Shown: positions 1 through 6,936 of the stretch, piece by piece
Layout of the letters: each line of letters begins with the position of its first letter
How positions within the stretch are numbered: the first letter of the stretch is position 1
Source: Acidobacteriota bacterium
Lineage (GTDB): Bacteria > Acidobacteriota > Terriglobia > Bryobacterales > UBA6623
DNA length: 64,000 bases
Reading direction: 5' to 3'
Assembly: GCA_016125275.1 (NCBI GenBank)
Contig: WGMB01000008.1
Coordinates: 62,001-126,000 of the forward strand
The notes under the pieces: generated by a model
The model's input: the letters and a program-made list of their open reading frames with translations, nothing else
Database searches by the model: none
What the model was told of the DNA's origin: nothing
Program-made: the position numbers and the translations under genes

Positions 1-170
1 TCAGCGTGCTGGTCGGCCCGGAAGGCGGCTGGTCAGACGCGGAGCGCGAAGCGGCCGCCGCCGCCGGTTGGACCGCGGTGCGGCTGGGCGACACAGTTCT
101 GCGCGCCGAGACGGCGGCCATCGTGGCCGTCGCGCTGATTCGCCAGCTCACGCGCGAGGGGCGGGTTTGA
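1..170 (+). CDS. rsmE: 16S rRNA m3U1498 methyltransferase RsmE, C-terminal part
   Basis: Only the last 55 codons are in the window (reading frame from base 3). The fragment contains the SPOUT-fold signature of RsmE: VGPEGG near its start and LGDTVLRAETAA near its end, the knotted S-adenosylmethionine-binding loop. RsmE methylates N3 of U1498 in 16S rRNA. The stop codon TGA (168-170) overlaps a TTG that begins the next gene. The motif pair is highly specific, so the family call is secure although the N-terminal part lies outside the window. Confidence 0.9.
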   Translation, partial: SVLVGPEGGWSDAEREAAAAAGWTAVRLGDTVLRAETAAIVAVALIRQLTREGRV

Positions 171-841
171 GCGATAGGGGTTGGCGCTCGCGCCTCCACA
201 CGCTGGCGCCGTTCGCGGCCGGCGTCGTGTTGTTGCTGCTGGCCGCGGCGGCTTGGAAGCTGGGCTGGTTCGAACGGCTGCGCGACGTGGACGCGTTGGC
301 CGAGGAGCTCCGGCAGGAGGGCTGGAAGGGCGCTCTGCTGTGCATCGCGGCTCAGTTCGTGCAGGTGGTGATCTTCATGATTCCGGGGGAGATCACCCAG
401 GTCGCGGCGGGCTACGTTTTCGGGCTCTGGGTGGGCTTTTTCTACTCCGTGGTCGGGATCATGGCGGGCTCGGCGTGCGCTTACGGGCTGGGAAAGGCGT
501 TGGGGCGGCCCACCTTCCTCAAGATCTTTGGGGAGGAGGCGCTGCAGAGGATGGTGGCGGCGGTCAACTCCGAGCGGGGCGTCTGGGGACTGTTCCTGCT
601 GTTTCTGGCGCCGGGCGCTCCGAAGGACGCCATGTCGTACGGCTCCGGGTTGGCGGGCGTGGGGCTGGGGCGTTTTCTACTGGTTTCGGGGCTCGGCCGC
701 CTGCCGGCGTTGTTCTTCAGCACGCTGTTCGGGGCCCAGGCCTTCGAGCGGGATTGGCGATCGCTGCTGTGGACAGCCCTGGTGGCGGGAGCCGCCGGAT
801 TGGCATTTTGGCTGGTGCGCCGGAGGATCATGCCGTCGTGA
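167..841 (+). CDS. TVP38/TMEM64 (SNARE-associated/DedA-like) membrane protein
   Basis: A protein of about 224 residues with several hydrophobic helices. It carries the TVP38/TMEM64 pattern: IPGEITQVAAGYVFG, then a glycine-rich helix (GIMAGSACAYGLGKALGR), then a FLAPGAPKD motif. Members are inner-membrane proteins thought to move lipids or solutes; the substrate here is unknown. I chose TTG at 167 because it overlaps the rsmE stop (TTGA) and because codons further upstream read through the rsmE coding sequence. The gene ends in a GTGA overlap with the following acetyltransferase gene, so the three genes are probably co-translated. Confidence 0.8.
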   Translation: MSDRGWRSRLHTLAPFAAGVVLLLLAAAAWKLGWFERLRDVDALAEELRQEGWKGALLCIAAQFVQVVIFMIPGEITQVAAGYVFGLWVGFFYSVVGIMAGSACAYGLGKALGRPTFLKIFGEEALQRMVAAVNSERGVWGLFLLFLAPGAPKDAMSYGSGLAGVGLGRFLLVSGLGRLPALFFSTLFGAQAFERDWRSLLWTALVAGAAGLAFWLVRRRIMPS

Positions 842-1659
842 TACGACCGATGACGTCCGTGGACATCCCCGGAGCGATGCGCTTGAAGGAGGCCGCCGGC
901 TGGAACCAGACGCAGGCGGACTGGGAGTTACTGCTCCGCATGGCCCCGGACGGTTGCTGGATCTACGAGGCCGACGGTTTGGCGGCGGGGTCGGTCACGG
1001 CCGTGCGCTACGGGCTCGATCTGGCCTGGATCGGCATGGTGCTGGTGCTGCCGGAGTATCGCCGCCGCGGCATCGGCCGCCAGCTCCTGTTGCACGCCAT
1101 CGAAGCTTGCGATCGGCTGGGGGTTCGGCGGCTGGCGCTGGACGCCACCGAGATGGGCAGGCCGCTGTATCTTTCCTTGGGCTTCGTGGATGAGGAGCCG
1201 ATTGAACGTTGGGCGCTCGACGGGCTTGCTCCGCCGAACGTGGCTGATCGGACCTCAACAGGCCTGGAGTTGCGATACGAGGAAGGGCTCGACCGGCAGG
1301 CGCTGGGCGTCGACCGGCGGCGGCTGGTGGAGGAGCTGGCTGCCTTGCCGGGAGCCGAGGCGGCGTGGGACAGCGACGGCTACGCCTTGAGCCGACCCGG
1401 CTACCAAGCCCGTTACCTAGGGCCTCTGACGGCTCGCAACGTGGCCGCGGCGCGGCGATTATGTGAGGCGCTCTTGGCGAAACATCGCGGCGAGCGCTTC
1501 TTTTTCGATATCCTGCCTATGCGGGACCCCGTTGCGGAGTTGGCGACGAGCCTGGGCTTTCGACCGCTACGGAAGCTGGTCCGCATGAGCCGTCCCGCGG
1601 CGTCTCGTTCAACAGCTCCAGTTGGGATCTGTTCCGCCGCCGGGTTTGAGCTCGGCTAG
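838..1659 (+). CDS. Two-domain GNAT family N-acetyltransferase
   Basis: 273 residues from a GTG start that overlaps the previous stop codon (GTGA). The N-terminal half is a GNAT domain: the acetyl-CoA loop is visible in VLPEYRRRGIGRQLL, followed by the LGFVDEE region typical of the end of the fold. The C-terminal half ends with a second LGF-type motif (SLGFRPLRKLVRM) and resembles the Acetyltransf_18 tail of YitH/YitI-like enzymes. It should transfer an acetyl group to an amine, but the substrate cannot be read from the sequence. An in-frame ATG at 850 is an alternative start. Confidence 0.8.
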   Translation: MIRPMTSVDIPGAMRLKEAAGWNQTQADWELLLRMAPDGCWIYEADGLAAGSVTAVRYGLDLAWIGMVLVLPEYRRRGIGRQLLLHAIEACDRLGVRRLALDATEMGRPLYLSLGFVDEEPIERWALDGLAPPNVADRTSTGLELRYEEGLDRQALGVDRRRLVEELAALPGAEAAWDSDGYALSRPGYQARYLGPLTARNVAAARRLCEALLAKHRGERFFFDILPMRDPVAELATSLGFRPLRKLVRMSRPAASRSTAPVGICSAAGFELG

Positions 1660-1699
1660 GATTGTTTTCGCTCGGAGTCCGTCCGCACCGTATCCCCGC

Positions 1700-2614
1700 A
1701 TGCCCCACCAACGCCCGCGCTTGACCTGGAAGATCCGTGAAGGGGAGTTGCCTCTCGGCGCCCGCACGATCGTGATCGGGTGCGTCGACCTTTCGGCGCA
1801 GAGTTGGCCCGTGAAACCCGACCCGGACGCCTGCTTGCGCCACGCGCAGCGGCACTTGGAGGCAGGAGCCGAGATCGTGGACGTCTCCGCCCTACCGGGG
1901 CCGCCGGTCTCGGTGCGGATGTCGGCCGATGAGGAGCTGCGCCGGCTGGTACCCACGCTGCGCAAGCTGCGCTCGGGCCTGGACGCGCCGGTGTGCGTGA
2001 CAACCTATAACGCCGAGACCGCCGAACGAGTCTTGGAGCTGGAAGCGAGCATCATCCACGACCCGACCGGGTTGGCGCTCGACCCGCCGATGGGGCGCGT
2101 GATCAACGCCACCGACGCCGGAGTGATCCTGGGCCACGCGCCGGGACCGCCGGAGATGTGGAACCGGGCGCGTCCGGTGGCCCGCTTCATGGACTCCCTA
2201 CTGCATGAGCTCGACTCCGCGGTGGCGCGCGCGCGACAGGCCGGACTCGAGCGCCGGCGCGTGGCGGTGGACCCCGGCCTGGGCCGAGGCAAGAAGGCAT
2301 CGCAAAGCTGGGAGGTTCTGGAACGGTTGGGCGATCTGCGGACGCTGGGTCAGCCGGTGGGGATCAGCCCGTCGCGGCTGCCCTTCCTGACTGACAGCGT
2401 GAAGGCGCCCGAGCTGGAGTGGACGATGGCGGCCTCGGTGGCGGTAACCCTTGCGGTGCGGGGTTCGGCGCACTTTGTCCGCGTTCGCGAGGTCGAGCAG
2501 TTGGCAGCCGTGGTCAGGGCCGCCGACCGCTGGAGCGAAGCTCTGGAAGAGATCGATCGCGACGCCGAGGAGCGCGCCCGAGCCGGAGCCCCGGCGCAGG
2601 GCCGCAAGCGGTAG
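1700..2614 (+). CDS. Divergent dihydropteroate synthase-like protein
   Basis: About 304 residues from ATG 1700. The pattern of dihydropteroate synthase (FolP, folate synthesis) is recognisable. GAEIVDVSA (residues 56-64) stands where FolP has its GG-EST loop, IIHDPTG (118-124) where it has INDVSG, then VILGHAPGPP, DPGLGRGKK, a VGISPSR segment and a final HFVRVRE in place of the R-x-H element. The usual DIGGEST pterin/pABA loop is absent. It is either a diverged FolP or a relative with another pterin substrate. The gene converges with the Clp-like gene, and both stop codons lie in one hairpin (2608-2627). Confidence 0.7.
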   Translation: MPHQRPRLTWKIREGELPLGARTIVIGCVDLSAQSWPVKPDPDACLRHAQRHLEAGAEIVDVSALPGPPVSVRMSADEELRRLVPTLRKLRSGLDAPVCVTTYNAETAERVLELEASIIHDPTGLALDPPMGRVINATDAGVILGHAPGPPEMWNRARPVARFMDSLLHELDSAVARARQAGLERRRVAVDPGLGRGKKASQSWEVLERLGDLRTLGQPVGISPSRLPFLTDSVKAPELEWTMAASVAVTLAVRGSAHFVRVREVEQLAAVVRAADRWSEALEEIDRDAEERARAGAPAQGRKR

Positions 2615-2627
2615 CCGAAGCTACCGC
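2608..2627. terminator. Hairpin shared by two convergent gene ends
   Basis: An 8-bp perfect inverted repeat (2608-2615 with 2620-2627) with a CGAA loop. The folP-like stop TAG (2612-2614) and the complementary stop of the Clp-like gene (2621-2623) lie inside the opposite stem arms. There is no long T-tract directly after it on either strand (TCTTTT appears about 8 bases later on +), so termination is likely but not certain. Confidence 0.45.
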
Positions 2628-3766
2628 GAAGCCGTCTTTTCAGCCAGCCCGTCCAGGGCCAGGCTGATGCGATCCTCGTCCGAGGCGTTCTTGCGAAACA
2701 GAGTGTAGACCGGTAGTCCTTCGTCGACGCGATCAAAGCGCATGCCGGTCCCATTGGCGTCGGTGTCGACGGCGATCAGGTCGCCGGCCCGCACCTGCTG
2801 CGTCGCGATCAAGTTGGCCAGGGGATGCACCAGGGAGCGCTCGATGGCGCGCTTGAGGTGGCGTGCGCCGTACTTGGCGTCCGTCCCTTCCTGGAGCAAG
2901 CGCTCCTTGGCCGCGTCAGTGAGCTGAAACAGGAAGGGCACTCCGGCGAACACCCTCTCTTGGACGCGCAGCAGCTCGATCTTGAGGATCTGGCGCAGCT
3001 CCCGGTCGCCCAACGGATTGAAGACGACGATCTTGTCGAGACGGTTGATGAACTCCGGCGTGAACTTGCGCCGGGCCGCACCCACGCCCGCACTCTTGAT
3101 CCGCTTGGACAGTGCGGCGGGATCGTCCGCGCCGTTGGCATGGGCGCCGTGAAAGCCCATGCCAGGCCGCATCATGGCGTCCATCTCCGCCGCGCCGAGG
3201 TTGCTCGTCATGAAGATCAAGGCGTTCGAGAAGTCCACCCGGCGGTTGTCGCCCAGGGTCAGGTTGGCCTTGTCGAGGATGCCGAGGAGCAAATTCCAGA
3301 GCGCGTCGCTGGCCTTCTCGATCTCGTCGAAGAGCACGAACGAGAGCTTGATGCGGTCGTTGTGGAACTGGTTGAGCGCCTCCTGGCTCAGCAGAGGGTG
3401 CGTTTCGCGATGGCCCAGGTAGCCGGGCGGCGAACCGATGAGCTTGGCGATCTCGTGGCTGTGCTGGAACTCTGCGCAGTCGATCTTGATGACGGCGCGC
3501 GCATCGCCTGCCAGCGATTCCGCCGCGGCCTCCACGATGCGGGTCTTGCCTGTTCCGGTGGGTCCCAGGAAGAGGAAGTTCCCGATGGGGCGCGAGGGGG
3601 GATTCAGTCCCGCCAGGTAGGTCTGGTAGACGTTGATGATCTGCTCGATCGCCTCGCCTTGGCCTACAATCATGCGGCGCAGGCTGCGATCGAGCTCAAT
3701 CGCGTCCCGGCCTGTTTGGGAAGGGTCCAGCCGTTTTGGTCTTGCCATTCGTCCCACTGCCGTCAC
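2621..3766 (-). CDS. Single-module Clp/HSP100-type AAA+ ATPase
   Basis: 381 residues from a GTG start with a GGGGGTG-like ribosome site; ATG at 3748 is an alternative start. It corresponds to the second AAA+ module of ClpA/ClpB alone: VGQ box, Walker A GPTGTGKT (68-75), pore loop GYLGH (115-119), Walker B VLFDEIE (144-150), sensor MTSN, an Arg-finger region (TPEFINRLD) and sensor 2 GARHLKRAIE. The first AAA+ module and the N-terminal repeats of normal ClpA/B are missing, as is the ClpX zinc-binding domain. It is probably an ATP-driven unfoldase. No clear ClpP-docking loop is visible. Confidence 0.85.
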   Translation of the reverse strand: MTAVGRMARPKRLDPSQTGRDAIELDRSLRRMIVGQGEAIEQIINVYQTYLAGLNPPSRPIGNFLFLGPTGTGKTRIVEAAAESLAGDARAVIKIDCAEFQHSHEIAKLIGSPPGYLGHRETHPLLSQEALNQFHNDRIKLSFVLFDEIEKASDALWNLLLGILDKANLTLGDNRRVDFSNALIFMTSNLGAAEMDAMMRPGMGFHGAHANGADDPAALSKRIKSAGVGAARRKFTPEFINRLDKIVVFNPLGDRELRQILKIELLRVQERVFAGVPFLFQLTDAAKERLLQEGTDAKYGARHLKRAIERSLVHPLANLIATQQVRAGDLIAVDTDANGTGMRFDRVDEGLPVYTLFRKNASDEDRISLALDGLAEKTASR

Positions 3767-4015
3767 CTATCACCCCCGCATCGAACCAAGCGCACCAACG
3801 TCCTGCCACGAGTGGCTCGGACGGAAGGCTTATCGGCGGGCCTACGCGCGCTCTGTACCTCGGTACGGGGGAATGAAGAGCTGGATCGCCGAGCGGCGCG
3901 CTCTCACGGCTTCATTGTAAGGACGGCGAGACCAACCCAGGGCCTCAAGATTTCCTTAACTGATTGATTTCAATACAACAAGAAAATCTCAAAATCCGTG
4001 ACAGCGATCGACCGG

Positions 4016-4639
4016 CTAGCCGGGGTCCTGGATATCGAGGCTGCGCCAGCAGTACCAACTGGCAATGCTGGCATAGGGGCGCCAGGGCTGGGCCAATCGC
4101 TCGCAGAGGGCGGGGTCGGGCAGCTCGTCAAGCTCGAAGAGCTTGCGCATCGCCGACCGCACGCCGAGGTCTCCGACCGGCAGGACATCAGGGCGACCGA
4201 GCGTGAACATCAGGAACATGTGGGCCGACCATACGCCCACGCCCTTGACCTGGGTGAGATCCGCGATCACCTCTTCGTCGGTTCGCGCCGACAACCCCTG
4301 GAAGCGCACCTGCCGATCGAGCGTGAGCTGGGCCAAGCTGCGCAAATAGCCTCGTTTCTGGGCAGAGACGCCCGCTTGGCGAAACTCGTCGTCGCCGAGG
4401 GCCGCCAAGCCCGCGGCAGCCAAGCGCTGCTCGGGCAGACGGGCGACGAGGCGGTCATGGATGGCGGTCGCGGCCGGTCCGGCCAATTGCTGGAACAGGA
4501 TGATGCGGGCCAGGGACTCGAAGCGATCCCGGCGCAGCCGAATGCGGCAGGGCCCGACCTGTTCGATGACGGGTCGAAGGCGGGGACAACTCTGGCGCAG
4601 ATGAGCCGGAGCGGCTTGCAGAACTTCGCGAAACGTCAC
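4016..4639 (-). CDS. DNA-3-methyladenine glycosylase II (AlkA-like)
   Basis: 207 residues from a GTG that overlaps the stop of the kinase gene (GTGA). It belongs to the HhH-GPD base-excision glycosylases. A helix-hairpin-helix (VKGVGVWSA, residues 131-139) is followed by the catalytic aspartate in VGDLGV (Asp157). The early RIILFQQLAGPAA stretch matches the AlkA family. It should remove alkylated purines from DNA. The N-terminal beta domain of E. coli AlkA is absent, so it resembles the short, single-domain form. It is the third gene of a probable operon running from 6140 down to 4016. Confidence 0.88.
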   Translation of the reverse strand: MTFREVLQAAPAHLRQSCPRLRPVIEQVGPCRIRLRRDRFESLARIILFQQLAGPAATAIHDRLVARLPEQRLAAAGLAALGDDEFRQAGVSAQKRGYLRSLAQLTLDRQVRFQGLSARTDEEVIADLTQVKGVGVWSAHMFLMFTLGRPDVLPVGDLGVRSAMRKLFELDELPDPALCERLAQPWRPYASIASWYCWRSLDIQDPG

Positions 4640-5553
4640 TCGACGACCTCCACCTTCAAACCAGCCGACCTCCAGGCGCGCAGCAGGGCGCCGACGGCCG
4701 GCGCATGCAACGGGGGCTTCACGTCGCCGGGCGCGGTCCGGATGAAGGCCTGCCGCACTCTTTCGCTCTCGAACACTCCGCCGACCAGGGCGATGCGCGG
4801 GATGACGTCGCCGAACAGTGAGCCTCCCGCGGCTCGCGCCAGCTCGGCCAACGATTCGCCGGCGCGAACGAGCAGATCGGCGGCCACGCTGTCGCCTTCG
4901 ACGGCTGCTTCCTCCACCAGCGGCGCCAACGCCGCAACGCGGGCCCGCGGCCACTCGCTGGTATAGAACAGGTGCAGGACGGCGTTGGCGTCGCGGGCGC
5001 CGGTGGCCTGCAGCAGTTTCTGGTGCAGAGTCGAGGGAGGCCCCCAACCCTCCTCCTCGCGCAGAGCCGCGCGAAGGGCTTGCCGAACCAAGTCGAAGGC
5101 GCCGCCCTCGTCGCCGAAGACATAGCCCCAGCCGCCGGCGCGGGCCGTGCGGCCGGAAGAGGTCTCAGCCAAGGCGATGGAGCCGGTCCCGGCGATAACG
5201 ATCGCTCCGGGGAAGCCGCCCAAGGCTCCGGTGAGGGCGATGTGCGCGTCGGTGGTGACCTCGAGGCGGTCGGCGGGCAACAGCTCGGCCAGGATCTCGC
5301 GCTTGTCGTCGGGACCGCCGCTCATGCCGCAGCAGGCGGCCTCAAAGCGCAGGGAATTCGACAGAAGGTCGGCGGCGGCGAGAGCTTGGGCCAGGGAGCC
5401 CGTGACGGCGCGGGTGAGCTTGCCGCGGCCTTCAGCAGCCCCCACGTGATTGCAGGGACCGGCGGAGCCGCGCCCTAGAATGCGGCCGGTCGCGTCGCCG
5501 ATAACGGCTTCGGTGCCACTCTGGCCGCCGTCGATGCCGAGGAAAAGTCTCAT
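4636..5553 (-). CDS. BadF/BadG/BcrA/BcrD-type ATPase, probable N-acetylglucosamine kinase
   Basis: 305 residues. The N-terminal LGIDGGQSGTEAVI is the phosphate-1 loop of the ASKHA fold. AGTGSIA is the phosphate-2 motif, followed by GGWGYVFGDEGG, which is characteristic of the N-acetylglucosamine kinase subgroup of the BadF family. IALVGGVFES is the adenosine motif. It probably phosphorylates an amino sugar for cell-wall recycling, although the substrate is an inference. ATG 5553 was chosen because the FLGIDGG motif follows directly. It lies 8 bases after an unknown gene and overlaps alkA by 4 bases. Confidence 0.85.
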   Translation of the reverse strand: MRLFLGIDGGQSGTEAVIGDATGRILGRGSAGPCNHVGAAEGRGKLTRAVTGSLAQALAAADLLSNSLRFEAACCGMSGGPDDKREILAELLPADRLEVTTDAHIALTGALGGFPGAIVIAGTGSIALAETSSGRTARAGGWGYVFGDEGGAFDLVRQALRAALREEEGWGPPSTLHQKLLQATGARDANAVLHLFYTSEWPRARVAALAPLVEEAAVEGDSVAADLLVRAGESLAELARAAGGSLFGDVIPRIALVGGVFESERVRQAFIRTAPGDVKPPLHAPAVGALLRAWRSAGLKVEVVE

Positions 5554-5561
5554 CGGGCCGC

Positions 5562-6140
5562 CTAGCCGCTCAGGGCCCGCCGGTAGCTGTAGTCGAAGAG
5601 CAGGTCCCATTCGAGCCGCTGAATCTCGATGAGATCGGCGGCCAGCAGGTCATCGCCGGCGACCGCGCGCTCGACCTGATCGACGAACCAGAAAGGGTCC
5701 CACTTGGGGGCGCTCCGGATAGCTGCAGGTAAGACCTCGCTCTTCAGCGGAAGCCGCAGAGCGTCTTCACGCAACGTGGGGAAAAGCTCATGAGAGCCCA
5801 CGCGGCGGAACCAGTACTTGGCGTTCGAGTAGTCCGGCTCCTGGCGGTGCATGATCCCGTGCAGGAAGCTTCCGGACGGGGAGCCGATGTCCTGCGAGAT
5901 ACGGTGGGAGTCGTCGAGGGCGGAATAGTACAGAAACAGGGCGCTTCGGACGCACTGGGCGAACTCGCGAGAGGCGACCCGCGCGCCGTCGAAGAGCTCG
6001 TCCACGGTGACGCGGCGCAGGGCGGCCAAGCCCTTGCCTTCCACCGGTCGCGTGGGCGCCAACGGCATGCGACGGCAACCCTCTTCGAGGCCGTGGAGGA
6101 ACTCGCCGACGGTCAAGCTGTAGCTTGCAACATCGAACAT
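5562..6140 (-). CDS. Conserved protein of unknown function (HGIMHR family)
   Basis: 192 residues from ATG 6140. A central conserved block contains LHGIMHRQEPDYSNAKYW followed by an FRRVG element, a pattern I associate with widespread uncharacterised proteins in acidobacteria and planctomycetes. It has no signal peptide and no membrane segment. The His/Glu-rich block could be a metal site, but that is speculation. It is the first gene of the operon with the sugar kinase and AlkA. Its promoter region is shared with the divergent gene at 6214 and contains the 6178-6202 dyad. Confidence 0.7.
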   Translation of the reverse strand: MFDVASYSLTVGEFLHGLEEGCRRMPLAPTRPVEGKGLAALRRVTVDELFDGARVASREFAQCVRSALFLYYSALDDSHRISQDIGSPSGSFLHGIMHRQEPDYSNAKYWFRRVGSHELFPTLREDALRLPLKSEVLPAAIRSAPKWDPFWFVDQVERAVAGDDLLAADLIEIQRLEWDLLFDYSYRRALSG

Positions 6141-6176
6141 CGTTCCATCATTAGACCACGCAGGCGCAGAAAACCA

Positions 6177-6202
6177 TTGACACCCACTATGAAGTGGTGT
6201 CA
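6177..6202. promoter_or_regulatory. TTGACA box inside an imperfect dyad, divergent promoter region
   Basis: Between two divergent genes. A perfect -35 hexamer TTGACA (6177-6182, + strand) is embedded in a dyad with arms TGACACCCACT and AGTGGTGTCA (6178-6202; one extra C in the left arm, short centre). No good -10 hexamer lies 17 bases downstream. It could be an operator over a promoter or an RNA hairpin in the short leader of the gene at 6214. Confidence 0.35.
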
Positions 6203-6213
6203 TTCTCTTCCCC

Positions 6214-6936
6214 ATGCGATCCGACATGCGGAAAGTGGTGGTGGAGCAGCCCCGCTACGGTTCGCGGAATCGTAGTCGGAAGACTGCTCAGAAGATCAGG
6301 CCGGTCGAGGTTCATGAGGACTTCGACTCCGGTCCGGTTCGGGCGCCGTCGAGCCGCTGGGAGAAGTCGTTCGGAGAACACCTGACTCCCTTGTGGCGCT
6401 TTGTGCGCAGGAACGTGGGCCGTCCGTGGGACAAGGTCTACTCGGAGGTTCGCTCGCAGCTCGACGGGCGGAGCGTGACGGGGAAACATGTCCTGGACCA
6501 TTTGGGGTGGGAAGTGACAACGGATGTCGTGATGGTAGACGGCAAGCCGATGCACGATCGTTGGGGCCACAGGACGAACGTCTATGGCTTCTACGTCGAT
6601 CCCCGAACCGGCATACTGCGCGAGGCTCCGAGTTGGAACGCGCAGCGCCGCCGGGAAGAGAACAATCGGAGCGTGCTGTACGTGGAGTTGGAAGACGGCT
6701 TGATGTTTCAGCGCATCGAGGACAACTGGTTCCGCGTCGCGTACGTGGAGAACGCGCAGACCGGCAAGCGACGGCTGGTTTGGAAGCAACAGGCAAGCCG
6801 CAAAGAGGTTCGATGGATCGGCGAGCAGATCCAGGCGGCCGATCGCGGCAGGAAGGGCTACGTGCGGGGGACGCGCTCCGTCAAATCCCCCGCATGGAGC
6901 AAACCCGGGCCGACTGAGCTACCCTATGCGGCGTGA
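6214..6936 (+). CDS. Conserved basic protein of unknown function
   Basis: 240 residues, rich in Arg and Lys, with no signal peptide or membrane segment. Conserved-looking blocks are a WRFVRRNVGRPWDKVYSE segment, a VTGKHVLDHLGWEV segment and a VYGFYVDPRTGIL segment. I have seen this arrangement in uncharacterised proteins of planctomycetes and acidobacteria but cannot name a function. The basic N- and C-terminal tails suggest nucleic-acid contact, which is only an inference. ATG 6214 or ATG 6226 may be the start. The stop overlaps the GTG of the next gene (GTGA). Confidence 0.65.
   Translation: MRSDMRKVVVEQPRYGSRNRSRKTAQKIRPVEVHEDFDSGPVRAPSSRWEKSFGEHLTPLWRFVRRNVGRPWDKVYSEVRSQLDGRSVTGKHVLDHLGWEVTTDVVMVDGKPMHDRWGHRTNVYGFYVDPRTGILREAPSWNAQRRREENNRSVLYVELEDGLMFQRIEDNWFRVAYVENAQTGKRRLVWKQQASRKEVRWIGEQIQAADRGRKGYVRGTRSVKSPAWSKPGPTELPYAA

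Noticed and set aside
2825-3967. Long open frame of 380 codons on the plus strand opposite the Clp-like gene
   Set aside because: It is the reverse complement of a strongly conserved ATPase; its product has no recognisable motif. The same applies to long frames at 11910-13106, 12449-13873, 14116-15687 and 21200-22432.
3958-3969. AACTGATTGATT, found again at 51949-51960 in another intergenic region
   Set aside because: A 12-base match between two places in 64 kb is expected by chance many times. No further symmetry or context supports a shared element.
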